From Phallusia mammillata (taxonomy: Eukaryota; Chordata; Ascidiacea; Phlebobranchia; Ascidiidae), in contig QLIY01000139.1 in NCBI GenBank assembly GCA_003260075.1, forward strand, positions 10,001-74,000: a stretch of 64,000 nucleotides of DNA, given 5' to 3'. The notes beneath the pieces are model-generated. The model was not told the origin of the DNA, searched no databases, and saw only the letters and a list, made by a program, of their open reading frames with translations. The position numbers and the translations under genes are program-made. This document shows positions 45,987 to 56,080 of this stretch, in pieces; position 1 is the first letter of the stretch; each line of letters opens with the position of its first letter.

Positions 45987-48900
45987 TATAGCATCAACTG
46001 AGTAAGCGAGCAAAACGGGTGCGAACAATACAATTCGAACTGATTTAATAACCATATTTTGTCGATGAAAACAAATCAAACTTAAACAAATCAGCAACTT
46101 ATTTATGCAACAGAACCTTTCAGTGGCATTTTAGTGGATTTGGCGTTTACTTACCACCAAAGTATTGGATGAGCTGTGTTTCATTTAAAAGTAGCACAAT
46201 TGCAATCCAAACACGGTAAGAAATAACAATGGTATGGGTCACCTAATAAGGTGTCATTGAAAAAAATCATAGTTATCTGTTCACTTACTGTACCTAAGTT
46301 AGTTGTGGAACTATCCAATACGTGATCATTGTCTTCAAAGGGTTTAAACAATCTCTTGAGCAACACAGCAACCGTTCTGTTTCCCTCTACCACGACTGCG
46401 AGACGAAAATATAAAGTTTCGGCAAAAAAATGACAGAAAACAAATACTGTGTTTGACATTGGGCAGAGTCACTTCCAAACTGCGTGGATAAATAAACTTC
46501 GAATGTAGGACAGAACAAGTATTTGAAAAAGAGTTACTACTTACCTTCCAGCATATGCCTTGCACTGACATCTACGTCCACTTTCCCATGTTTCCGAATC
46601 AAATAGAGAAACTTGTAGATCACGTGATCAAATAGAAGCAGAAGAATAGTAAAGAGGATGTTAGCCACAATCTTAATCAGTTTAAACACCTGCCAAAAGC
46701 AAAAGAACTGCTCGCGTGATTTTAATGTACGATTAACTAGAGCTGTAAGTCGGGTGAAGATTCAGGCCCGCTTCGCTCTCAAGTTCAAATAAAACACACT
46801 AGGCCAGTGGTTCCCAACGCTTTTCGACAAATTTCTCCCTTAACAGTTTGAAACATTTTTATTCCTACCCAATATACCATTTAGCGATTAGTGAATGCTA
46901 AATCATACAAATGTCGTTTACAACTGGATTTTTTTTTCAACTTCACAGGTTATATTTCAAGAGCTTAAGTGTAGATTTTTAAACCACCTCCAATTAAAGC
47001 AAATTTCGCCCCAAAGTTTTCCTCCACGGTTGGGAACCATTAACTTTCTAATTCTGAGCCTAATTCTAACTTCAATTTAACAAAATTCCCGGGTTCATTC
47101 TGGGTTTTGGGCTACTACTATCGGGTTTGAGGCAGGTTCAGGCCCGCCTACAACTAATGGTGAGTAAGAACTAAGATGAAATTATAGGCCTTATAAAACA
47201 AGCACTTGCCACTGATTTCTTCTCAGCTTGCGTAAGTTTGAGCGCAGTGGGAAAAATGACATTCCGTTTTTCCAATCTAGACAACGGTATGAGATGTCTT
47301 TTCCCCTGTCAAAACAACAAGTGATTTGCACAATATGCAAGGATGACAAAAGGCGTTGGTTACAGTTACTATACCTGGTTCTTTCTCTCTGCGTCTTTTT
47401 GTTGGAAATAGGACGTAACATAAAGATTATCGAACCTTACATCACGTAGATAGTTTTTGTTGTAGGAGAATGCCCTGAAAATATTACATTTTGCATTGTA
47501 GCACTCACAATCATAAACAAAAGTTACAACTGAAGTTACCGAGTAAGAAATATAAAACTCTTGTTTGGGCAGAAATAGATATGCAACGTCTAAAATCAGT
47601 AGTTTATTCCAACGAGGGGGGGGGGGCGAAAGGAATATAAAACTTTTGTTTGAGCAGAAATAGATATGCAACGTCTAAAATCAGTAGTTTATTCCAACGA
47701 GCAGCTACCATTGTCAATGATTACCCGGTTAAAACAAAGATAAATGAGACCGCCACAAATTTCTTTATCAGTGTAATGGAGAAGTCGAAAATTCGTTTCT
47801 TAGCAGCGTAGTCTGACTCCAATCGTTGTGCAATCTCTTCTACTGTTACTACCCCTGTCTTCTGATCTGGAAGCGGAACCTATAAGGAATCATCATTAGG
47901 TCAATCAAAAAGCTAAGATAGATACATGTAAAAAAATGTTACTTAACAAATCAAACAAATCGCAATAACGTGTAACAAATCTTAACAACACAACTTTTCG
48001 ATTTACAGCGAATTCTTTAAAATACACGAATATACTGGTTTCAGATATTGTTGTAGATCTGATCTATTGCAATAGTATTCCAAACGGCATGTACTGTTTT
48101 GATACATATTGTTGTAAACCTGGGAACTTGCAATTACCGCTCTGTATACCGAATAACTGACTGAGTATTATAATCAGATTAAAACAAGTCTAGAACTAAC
48201 TTCAATATGGCATGTACGTGATTTTTACAAGCAACGTAAATTGAACATCTTTAACGGTATAAAATCAATTCCTACTGCTTGAAAATGGTTTCTACCTTCC
48301 ATTTCATTTCAGTGTCAAACTCATCATCCAACTTATCCGTGATTCGATTCATGTCGCTGTAATTCCTATTTACCGCTTCATTGTCAGTATGAGGAACACC
48401 CTGACACATTGTATCGAAATCTAAATGCCAAAAATAAACAAAGATTTTGTATGGCTTGTGACTTTAATTAAAATCGGCCTACTATCCACAACGTAGGTAA
48501 CTTACATCCGACAACATCGCAAAGAAACGAAGCCTTCAAAACGGCGCACAAAATATCTCGAATGATTGGAATGCCGATCGTATCCCAACAATCTTGCTCC
48601 TTTTGACGAAAAAATCGCACACATTCGGCGATTCCATGCCCGAACACTCCTGTATTGTAGTACAGACTTTATTGGTCTCGGTCCATTTTGTCTCAGTACA
48701 ATCATCGAGGACTTGAAGCATAGGCGCCGAACACGGGTATGCCGGGTACGCGTGGCATACCCGGAAGGGGGGGGGGTTTACTTAACAAATCAAACAAATC
48801 GCAATAACGTGTAACAAATCTTAGCAACACAACTTTTCGATTTACAGCGAATTCTTTAAAATAAACGAATATACTGGTTTCAGATATTGTTGTAGATCTG

Positions 48901-51289
48901 ATCTATTGCAATAGTATTCCAAACGGCATGTACTGTTTTGATACATATTGTTGTAAACCTGGGAACTTGCAATTACCGCTCTGTATACCGAATAACTGAC
49001 TGAGTATTATAATCAGATTAAAACAAGTCTAGAACTAACTTCAATATGGCATGTACGTGATTTTTACAAGCAACGTAAATTGAACATCTTTAACGGTATA
49101 AAATCAATTCCTACTGCTTGAAAATGGTTTCTACCTTCCATTTCATTTCAGTGTCAAACTCATCATCCAACTTATCCGTGATTCGATTCATGTCGCTGTA
49201 ATNTGCGTCACATACAACTCACTGCGTTAAATATGCGACACGTTGTAAACGAAACAAGCGACGTTAAAACGAACAAAAAGGATTATTGTGATTGCTAGGC
49301 CAGAAGTGTGTGCGCTTTGTTGCGTGAAAACTAAGCATTTTTGTTATAGTTATTACAGAGAAGATAAATGTTAAACATTAAAGTAATTTGCGACGCACGG
49401 CAAAGTATGTTAGGTGACAGTCGAACTAAATCTTTTCTATCTTTATTGTTTTGCCTACCCGTAATTTCGGCAAATAGGTCGTTAAATTGCAACAGTAGCA
49501 AAAGGGCCTGGCGGTGGAATTACGTTGTGTAAAGCTTATATACTGCAACTTTAATGCATTCTTACCATATGCACCCGCAGAAAATATATTTGGCATTATA
49601 TGACGTCATTTTGTGACGTCATATAATACGGCATACCCGGAAAAAATTCCATGTCGGCGCCTATGACTTGAAGCAAATGTATAGAATAAAGAGTGAAGAC
49701 AATACACCGATAACAGAAAATACGTTTTGTGTCGTTATGTGTATTGGCGGACTTCCAAAAACATTTGCAGACTCTTTAAATCGGAGGATTAAACGTAAAA
49801 GTTAAGTTAGTAACCTGTGCAACGCCTCACGGCATCTGTGCGCAATTTTCCGGCGATATCTTGATCTTCTTCAAACCGATCATTCGCTTCGTGGAGCTCT
49901 TTGCTCCATAGTTCCTGTTTCATTTGATCTAGATTCTCGCTCATAGCTTCCTCTGTCTCATTCATAGCCTCGGCGTCATCCTAATAAAAGTAATCTATTT
50001 GGTTTACACTGGTACATACGTATTCATAGATTGTATTTCTACTTAATAGGTTATTTGCTATAAAACGTGCTCAACTTACGTTTAGATAAACTCAAATCAA
50101 AATATGACAAGGAAAAGCGATACCCAAGTGATTTGAGGTTATGGCTGATTTTATTTAGGACAACTGGACCAATTGGTTTACGTAAAATATAGTCTACAAG
50201 TTAGGTTTTGAGCGGTAGGATCTAAGACTTTGCCCAAAGACTTTTAAGTTACTAGTTTAATTTGGTCATCAACAATAGATGCAGTATCAGTAAATGGGCC
50301 AGCAAACATACCACGACTTGTCTTAGGCCAGCAGTGACCGGTGCATGTAACAGATGCATGAGTTTTCCCATCTGTTCGCTTTGCATCCGTGAAATACAGG
50401 TCATACTGTGCATAACTTCACCACTGTGGTACATTATGTTCGAAATTGGTCCTTGATAGAGAAAAGGCAATTTACAGTTTGATTTGAATTATTGCATACT
50501 CATGGCACACATGACTTTTCTTTCTAAAAAAACATTTCTAGCAGACATTGCTCGCAAATAGTACACAAAGCAATGCCGCTTACAGGCACCGTTATTTAAT
50601 GCCCATTTATCGAAGAAATATCTAGCACTTTGACGCCCCACAAACAATAACATTATTACAAAAATTTTAAACATAACAACAATAAAACTGTTACACGGAA
50701 TATTACAGGATATTGTATAAAATCGGTTGTAAAACATAATGCCACATCGTCACTTTTTCTTTGGACTAATTGACATTGTTTATGCACAAAGATAATCACA
50801 AAATAAATGACCTTCCCCGAATTAATACTTGTTCTCTGTGCGTTACAAAGCATAAAACCCTATGTTGACACTAACAAACACACCTGCTAAAATCCATGTG
50901 GCTAACAAGGCTTGAAGTGCACCGCGCCCAGTTCTTCCCACCATTGCTGGCAAACATAGTACACCTACACATCTGCACTGAACAGAAACAGCACAACCGA
51001 AACCCGCCAGAATTACAAGCGTGTAATAAACAACGTCACCTAACCATGCTTCGCTTGGGGCAAAGGCTCCAGAAAACGTGAAAATGTAGAAGCCTGCAAA
51101 AGTACACATTTCCTCTTATGCCTTTTTATTACCCTAGATAAGCCTACTACACTTACCATGCGCAACTAGCACTCCAAACACTGCACCACACACGAACTTA
51201 ATTCCATAGTACTCGCCTGGCTTGCTTCTGATAAAACGTTGCAGAAAGTTTCTTCTTTTGCGTCCAGAGGCATTTTGTGTTTCTGCCAT
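44346..51289 (-). CDS. DCST1: DC-STAMP domain protein with C-terminal RING (DCST1-like)
   Basis: Fourteen exons join in phase to 2085 nt, 694 aa: 51157-51289, 50884-51093, 50312-50451, 49815-49980, 48506-48649, 48296-48420, 47725-47879, 47375-47474, 47213-47305, 46545-46689, 46294-46395, 45374-45630, 44905-45096, 44346-44468. Human DCST1 is about 706 aa. Hydrophobic segments fall near residues 30-115, 340-365, 450-475 and 520-540. 'RDVRFDNLYVTSYF' and 'GKRHLIPLSRLEKR' are DC-STAMP domain marks. The C-terminus has a Cys-rich C4-type finger (CLIC, C636, C641, CHVC, ECCWAC), the degenerate RING of DCST1/DCST2, then an acidic tail. Family members (DCST1/2, nematode spe-42/spe-49, fly sneaky) act in sperm at gamete fusion or sperm membrane breakdown. 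DCST1 rather than DCST2 is my choice on length. Intron 4 holds a hAT-like element. Confidence 0.92.
45771..45947. mobile_element. hAT-like element with TSD split by poly-G
   Basis: Ends are 'caggggtcggcaacc' and 'ggttgccgaccactg'. The octamer 'gtttatag' lies at 45763-45770 and again at 45984-45991. A run of about 37 G sits exactly between the right terminus and the second octamer. The element is in DCST1 intron 11. Confidence 0.85.
46805..47040. mobile_element. Degenerate hAT-like element
   Basis: 'cagtggttcccaacgc' at the left is matched in inverse by 'ggttgggaacca' at the right. No clear target duplication was found. It is in DCST1 intron 9. Confidence 0.5.
47511..47700. repeat. Allelic duplicate in DCST1 intron 7
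   Basis: About 75 bp ('gaaatataaaactcttgtttg...') recurs on both sides of a 10-G run at 47617-47626. Neither copy overlaps an exon. Confidence 0.75.
49135..49202 (-). other. Partial duplicate of DCST1 exon 6 (assembly copy)
   Basis: The last 68 nt of exon 6 and its donor recur here, ending at an N. The position inside intron 4, upstream of exon 5, is out of order and inconsistent with a functional exon. Confidence 0.85.
49595..49627. promoter_or_regulatory. Perfect palindrome with two TGACGTCA boxes
   Basis: Arms of 14 bp (49595-49608 and 49614-49627) are exact inverse repeats around a 5-bp loop 'ttttg'. Each arm carries TGACGTCA, the CRE/ATF consensus. It lies within the hAT-like element, so it may be part of the transposon rather than a DCST1 regulator. 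Confidence 0.6.
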
Positions 51290-51858
51290 TTTGTATCAAA
51301 CGGATAAATGGTGCCTTGATCATTGTCAAACACAGTGTCATTGTTATGCAACAACGCCTGTCCACTATTGTGTGCATTTGTGGTTTATTCACGATAACTG
51401 CAGACACGTTTGTTTAAAATTGCTGACAAATGAAGCTAACTAGATGTCACAACCAACTTTACAATTCACATGTCAAAACACAAAAAAGTTACCAAAGAAG
51501 CAAACCTTTTGTGGGCACAAGTATAATAGGTAAAACCTTTTAAAAACAGGTACTACTGCAGGTAATTTTGCTGTCTTAGTTTACAAACAGCACAACACAA
51601 AATCTGAAAACTACACTGGTTTGGATTAACACTAAATTATTTTTCAACATAGAATAACATCATTTGTACAAACAACAACAACATCAATGATGAAAAGGCA
51701 AGTTAAATGAGACAATAACCACTTATATTTAACGATTCAAAATTAATAGCACAGTGTCATGAGTATACATGAGTTAGTTTCTAACAGAAATGTTTCATTA
51801 AAATCATAACATAAAATATAGATTAAATGTGAACAGCAGCATAACATCCATTTCAAAT

Positions 51859-53235
51859 TTAGCTGCTGTTCTTTATCTCAGAAGGTAATGTGGAAGGGGT
51901 TGAAATGTTGTCGCTAATTTTTAATGTAACCGCAAGATGGTGAGCAATTTCCTCATACGGAGGATTTTCTACTCTTCGCTTATGGTGAACATCCGCAATG
52001 TGCACAGGTTTAAAACCTTCTGGAGCTTGGAAGCGCTCTTTATCAGGTCTTGATAATGCCCTCCACACGATAGAAGGAGGTAGTCTGGGAATTTCAACTG
52101 CATTGCTTTGAACCTCTCCCCCAGGAAGCATGAGCTTCACACTGGGCAACCCACTTGGTGCTTTTTCAACCTGAACTGGAAGATTAGCATCTAAAGGTAA
52201 TAGTTTGTGTTTTTCCTCATCTGGATTGACTCCAAGTGAAAGTAACACTGGTTGTTTAATATTGGTACAGGGCAATGAATTTACATTGGTACTGTAATTC
52301 CACATTTTCCTCATGGGTAGTGTTTTGCCTGTTGCAGGTGTAACAGGTTTTAGAGGGTACTCTGGTTTATTTTTTGATCGAAATCTACGATGTGCACCAT
52401 CCAGTTTTGACTTAGCTGGATACATTGATCCCCGCTTGTCTCTATGATTCCTTTTTTTAGTGCTAAACTGATGAGACAGCCTTTCCATTTTCTTTGCACA
52501 GTCATCAATGCTTCCATTTGCTCCCAGCCTCTTGTACAACCCATCCACAGAATTACCCACTTTAAAGGTTTTTAAAGGGTAATCAAAATAGCCCTTGTCC
52601 TCCATCCAATTATCAAAGGTGATATCGCTGAAGAAATCTCTTTCATTTTGCAGCTGATGAACTGCAGTCTTTTGCAGCTGGCAAACACGACTTCGCAACA
52701 GTTTTAGTTTTTTAGATTCACTTTGTACATCCAGCTTATCCTGTTTCCATATCGCATCCAGAATAAATCGGGCACAAGCCCTATTCCCCCAAAGTTTAGC
52801 AACATCATATGCTGTATGTCCGTCGCTGTTGTACTCATGCAAAGGGGCATCAAAGTCAAGTAAAAACTGCACACAGTCAAGAAGCCCTGCACTGGCAGCC
52901 TGGTGGAGTACACTGATGTTTTCTTGGTTAGTAGTGTTCGTAACATCAGCACCACATTTTACCAAATATTTTGCACACTGCAATGCCCTGTCGCCATTGT
53001 TTTTGTTAATACACAGGTGTAAAGCATACCAGCCGTCCAGCGTTGGAAGATTAGGATCTACTTGATATGTTTCAATTAAGATTCTAAGACAGTTTAGTCT
53101 CCCATTAACGGCAGCCCAATGTATTGGGGCATAACCACTTTTGTCATATCGGTTGGCATGGCTGGGACTGGTTAAACTCTGGACTAACCACTCTGTGTCT
53201 CCGATTTTAGCAGCAAGAAATATGTCGGCACTCAT
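51859..53235 (-). CDS. ANKRD53: Ankyrin repeat protein, ANKRD53-like
   Basis: A single 458-codon frame runs from ATG 53235 to TAA at 51859-51861. Residues about 1-155 form four ankyrin repeats, with 'GYAPIHWAAVNGRLNCLRIL', 'DGWYALHLCINKNNGDRA', 'SVLHQAASAGLLDCVQFLL' and 'DGHTAYDVAKLWGNRACA'. The last, followed by 'RFILDAIWKQDK', closely resembles the end of the ANKRD53 repeat block. Vertebrate ANKRD53 is a spindle-associated protein that interacts with DDA3 in chromosome congression. The C-terminal 300 residues are basic and low in recognisable structure. Its 3' end lies 570 bp before the DCST1 start on the same strand, and its 5' end faces TMEM11 across 616 bp. The lack of introns is notable here. 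Confidence 0.85.
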   Translation of the reverse strand: MSADIFLAAKIGDTEWLVQSLTSPSHANRYDKSGYAPIHWAAVNGRLNCLRILIETYQVDPNLPTLDGWYALHLCINKNNGDRALQCAKYLVKCGADVTNTTNQENISVLHQAASAGLLDCVQFLLDFDAPLHEYNSDGHTAYDVAKLWGNRACARFILDAIWKQDKLDVQSESKKLKLLRSRVCQLQKTAVHQLQNERDFFSDITFDNWMEDKGYFDYPLKTFKVGNSVDGLYKRLGANGSIDDCAKKMERLSHQFSTKKRNHRDKRGSMYPAKSKLDGAHRRFRSKNKPEYPLKPVTPATGKTLPMRKMWNYSTNVNSLPCTNIKQPVLLSLGVNPDEEKHKLLPLDANLPVQVEKAPSGLPSVKLMLPGGEVQSNAVEIPRLPPSIVWRALSRPDKERFQAPEGFKPVHIADVHHKRRVENPPYEEIAHHLAVTLKISDNISTPSTLPSEIKNSS

Positions 53236-53431
53236 GTCGAGACTTGCTTCTCTTGCTCCGATGTATTAAAACCGTCTACATTTCGCAAAATGTCGGGTAA
53301 ACATCTCGCGCCACAACTACAATGAAAATATTCTTGAAACCATGGTGAAGTGAAACTTTTCGCTGTAGCGACATCCAATGATTGAATAAGGGCTCCTCTA
53401 AAATACGCAATCTACGCAATCTACGCAATCT

Positions 53432-53479
<48 letters not shown>

Positions 53480-53851
53480 GAATAATAAATTTCATAGTTT
53501 GCGTGTATTATTTTGGTTGTAAATCTACTTTACAAAAAAATATTCTATCGTGTTTTCAGTCATTAGAAATTGGGTTTATTATCAAAAACGCCTTTTTTAC
53601 ATCTATTTACTCATGCAGAAAATGTGCTGCTGTCGCCTCCTTTAATTAAATAAAATTAAAATTATCAGCAAGTTCACCTTCGAAATCACGAATTTGCATT
53701 TTACTTTTTTGTTAAATTTGTTTTGGTTACAAGTCAAGTTATAGGGCTTTTAAGTCAGTTTAGACGCGTTTAACCAAACTAAACATGTTTCAGGTTATGG
53801 AATAGGTTAAATATACTGGGCATGCTGCTTTTATGAACATACTATAAGGTA
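53236..53851. promoter_or_regulatory. Divergent intergenic region, ANKRD53 and TMEM11
   Basis: Start codons of the two genes face away from each other across 616 bp, so a shared bidirectional promoter is possible. A 47-G run at 53432-53478 follows three copies of a 'tctacgcaa'-type 9-mer. No TATA box was identified. Confidence 0.4.
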
Positions 53852-54141
53852 ATGCAGAACATCTTGCATGGCTTACTGCTACAAAAGGATTTCGATAGCA
53901 TGAGCAGCTCTGATAATGTCAGAAAAACATTGCAAAATAAAACTACCGTGATACGAGAAGTGTATGATGGTATTAATTCCCAGGAAAGATTCGAATATGA
54001 GCTCGAATGTGCATTGGAGGGCAGTGTGGATTACATTGTTATTGAACCAACAAAGCTAGGTGAGTTTTCGCAAGTGTTTCGTTTTACTGTGCTTATATTT
54101 AGTGTTCAAAAGCACTACCTTTGTGTGAACATTTTTGTGTT

Positions 54142-54229
<88 letters not shown>

Positions 54230-54769
54230 TCACATTGATACAACTGCACTTACTCTTTCATCATGCTGTTAGATTGACACAGTATGCGAAAACTGTAATT
54301 TTGTTGTTTACTTGAATTAAAACGCAGACATGTTAAACAGTAGTTAATTCTGCCCTGAACTGACATTACCTTTTTATTAACAGGCGAAGAAACAAGCAGA
54401 TGGATTAGAGTTGGAAACTGCCTTCACAAAACCGCAGTCCTTTCTGGCCTTGCTTCATTTATTCTTCCTCAGCTTTTGCCCGAAGGGACGCCTCCTGCCA
54501 ATATATATGTTGGTCTTCCTACTGCTGTTCTAAGTGTCAGCTGTGCAGCTTTGTATGGCATTTCATGGCAATTCGATCCCTGTTGCAAATACCAAGTCAC
54601 CGTCAATAGCCGTGAACTTTCTCAACTGAACGTCCAAAACCTAACCAACCCGTCCCCTGTAGTCTTGGTGCACAGGGACGATAAGTATAGAAAAACACTT
54701 CACAACTGTGTTGCCCTTTGTGCTGGACTTTTTGCAGTCAGGGCAGTATACGAATTTTGGTCCAGTTGA
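53852..54769 (+). CDS. TMEM11: Transmembrane protein 11, mitochondrial inner membrane
   Basis: Two exons (53852-54059 and 54384-54769) join in phase to 594 nt, 197 aa; the vertebrate protein is 192 aa. Conserved blocks are 'REVYDGINSQERFEYELE', 'YIVIEPTKLGEETSRWIRVG', 'NCLHKTAVL', 'ALYGISWQFDPCCKYQV' and 'PVVLVHRDD'. Two membrane segments lie around residues 85-125 and a third hydrophobic stretch is near the C-terminus. TMEM11 sits in the inner mitochondrial membrane and helps organise cristae with MICOS. The first ATG is used here; a second in-frame ATG at 53900 would drop 16 residues and is a possible alternative. The intron contains an 87-G run (54142-54228), which yields a spurious poly-Gly extension if exon 1 is read through. 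Confidence 0.95.
54142..54228. other. 87-nt poly-G run in the TMEM11 intron
   Basis: This is a homopolymer with unrelated flanks. It is likely an assembly or chemistry artefact. Confidence 0.8.
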
Positions 54770-55449
54770 CCATGTTAAACTGACAACTGCTGGTGCTTCG
54801 ACTGCTGCTGAAGTTCATGGATGACATCGAAGACTGCTATTTCTGTTTCTTTTGTGTCTTGCCCAATTAGCAAATTATTTGCCTTTGTGCGTGGCATTAT
54901 TGGTGCATGAATTTTATGCAACAAAGGGCACATTCCTTTTTATGTGTTGAAATATCTTGTTCAGTGAGGTTAGCAGGAGCGTTTAGATGCACTGAAATAT
55001 AAACAGAAAACATACACTTTGCTGACACTCCAAATAGTGAAACAACTAATGGTTGATATGATTGAAAAAGTCATACAACACAATTTTTCAAGTAGAAACA
55101 AAAACATGTAACATGTATTCCTTTAAACTTAGTCCAATGTCCAGTTGCACTAAGCACCCCATTGTAATGCAGTTTTAATGAACAGAATACTTACAGGGAT
55201 ATTTGTGTTTAGGAGAGGTTTTGTTATTAAAACAATATGTATTATAATTTGTTCCCATAGGGCAGTGACTAGGGGGTGCAAAAATGATGAATCATCAGGG
55301 TTAGGGATTATTAGTTACTTATGACAGGGGTTCAAAAACTGGTTGGTGAATTCTAAAGGTGCTTACTGTTGACAACAAAATAGGCTGTTTTAAATGCTTG
55401 TATATGGTGACACACTTGTACCAATGTCTAATGGCCACAAAATTGAAAC
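54770..55449. other. Convergent spacer downstream of TMEM11
   Basis: It holds the TMEM11 3' UTR and intergenic sequence. No other feature was recognised. Confidence 0.5.
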
Positions 55450-55462
55450 ACTAGATCAGTGA

Positions 55463-55727
55463 AAGACTGAAAACTTTGACAAGTCTGAAGTCGTCCACCG
55501 TTTTATTAGACATATATATTTCGTCTAAGTAATAGGCATCGTCAAGGCATTTCAATGACACAAGTTGATGTCGAAACGTCATGCTTTATGAAATATATAT
55601 GTCTAATAAAACGGTGGACGACTTCAGACTTGTCAAAGTTTTTAGTCTGTTATTATATGCGACTGTTGTCTCCATCTGCCTACTGAGTCTCTGGTGACTC
55701 GTGATTTATAATATACTACACACAGTT
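55463..55727. mobile_element. Inverted-repeat element with 13-bp flanking duplication
   Basis: Arms of about 58 bp (roughly 55465-55522 and 55590-55651) are inverse copies carrying 'gaagtcgtccaccgttttat' and 'agacatatatattt'. The 13-mer 'actagatcagtga' occurs at 55450-55462 and 55728-55740. The right copy contains the RAD18 stop codon and last codons (distal exon copy). The length of the duplication fits neither hAT nor Tc1, so the mechanism is open. Confidence 0.6.
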
Positions 55728-55728
55728 A

Positions 55729-55892
55729 CTAGATCAGTGATGCATCAATAAAGTTTTTAATCTCTTCTCCTTGACTGTCCGCCTGTAATACCGCATTTAA
55801 GTTTCCTGATTGATGGTTTTGTGCAACTTCAGTGTCACATTTACTGGGAGTGGCACCAACATACAACTCAGGTGAACCTGGGTCAGAGATAT
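55729..55892 (-). other. Second copy of the RAD18 last exon (assembly copy)
   Basis: All 164 nt of the terminal exon, with stop codon and acceptor, repeat the exon at 56081-56244. The two lie in duplicates 55672-56020 and 56031-56390 around a G-run at 56021-56030. The coding part is essentially identical, with differences such as 'gcaagagcac' versus 'gcaaagcac' in the intron. Either copy completes the reading frame, so only one should be annotated. Confidence 0.85.
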
Positions 55893-56080
55893 CTGCAAGA
55901 GCACAATTAAAAGAAAGCATTGAATCCTTGTTTTATGTACAAAACAACAGGGTGAGTTTGATGACATAAGGAGTATAGGTATTAGACTTGAGCATTCAAC
56001 TATACACCAAGAGATTTTTTGGGGGGGGGGCCTACTGAGTCTCTGGTGACTCGTGATTTATAATATACTACACACAGTTA

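Larger units (their letters stand above)
48719..49665. mobile_element. hAT-like element (TIR cataggcgccga), misassembled interior
   Basis: Termini 'cataggcgccga' and 'tcggcgcctatg' are inverse of each other, and 'acttgaag' is duplicated exactly at 48711-48718 and 49666-49673. The interior as assembled is not one sequence. A G-run at 48768-48776 leads into a copy (48777-49202) of DCST1 exon 6/intron 6 sequence (47939-48364), then an N, then the element's right part. The right part has a perfect 14-bp palindrome. The element sits in DCST1 intron 4, about 70 bp before the exon 5 acceptor. Confidence 0.82.

Noticed and set aside
46155-46175. 19-nt DCST1 micro-exon between exons 11 and 12
   Set aside because: It has plausible splice sites but breaks phase. 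Exons 11 and 12 join in phase without it.
47475-47671. Longer version of DCST1 exon 8 extending upstream
   Set aside because: The open frame continues, but only the acceptor before 47474 matches the phase-2 donor of exon 7.
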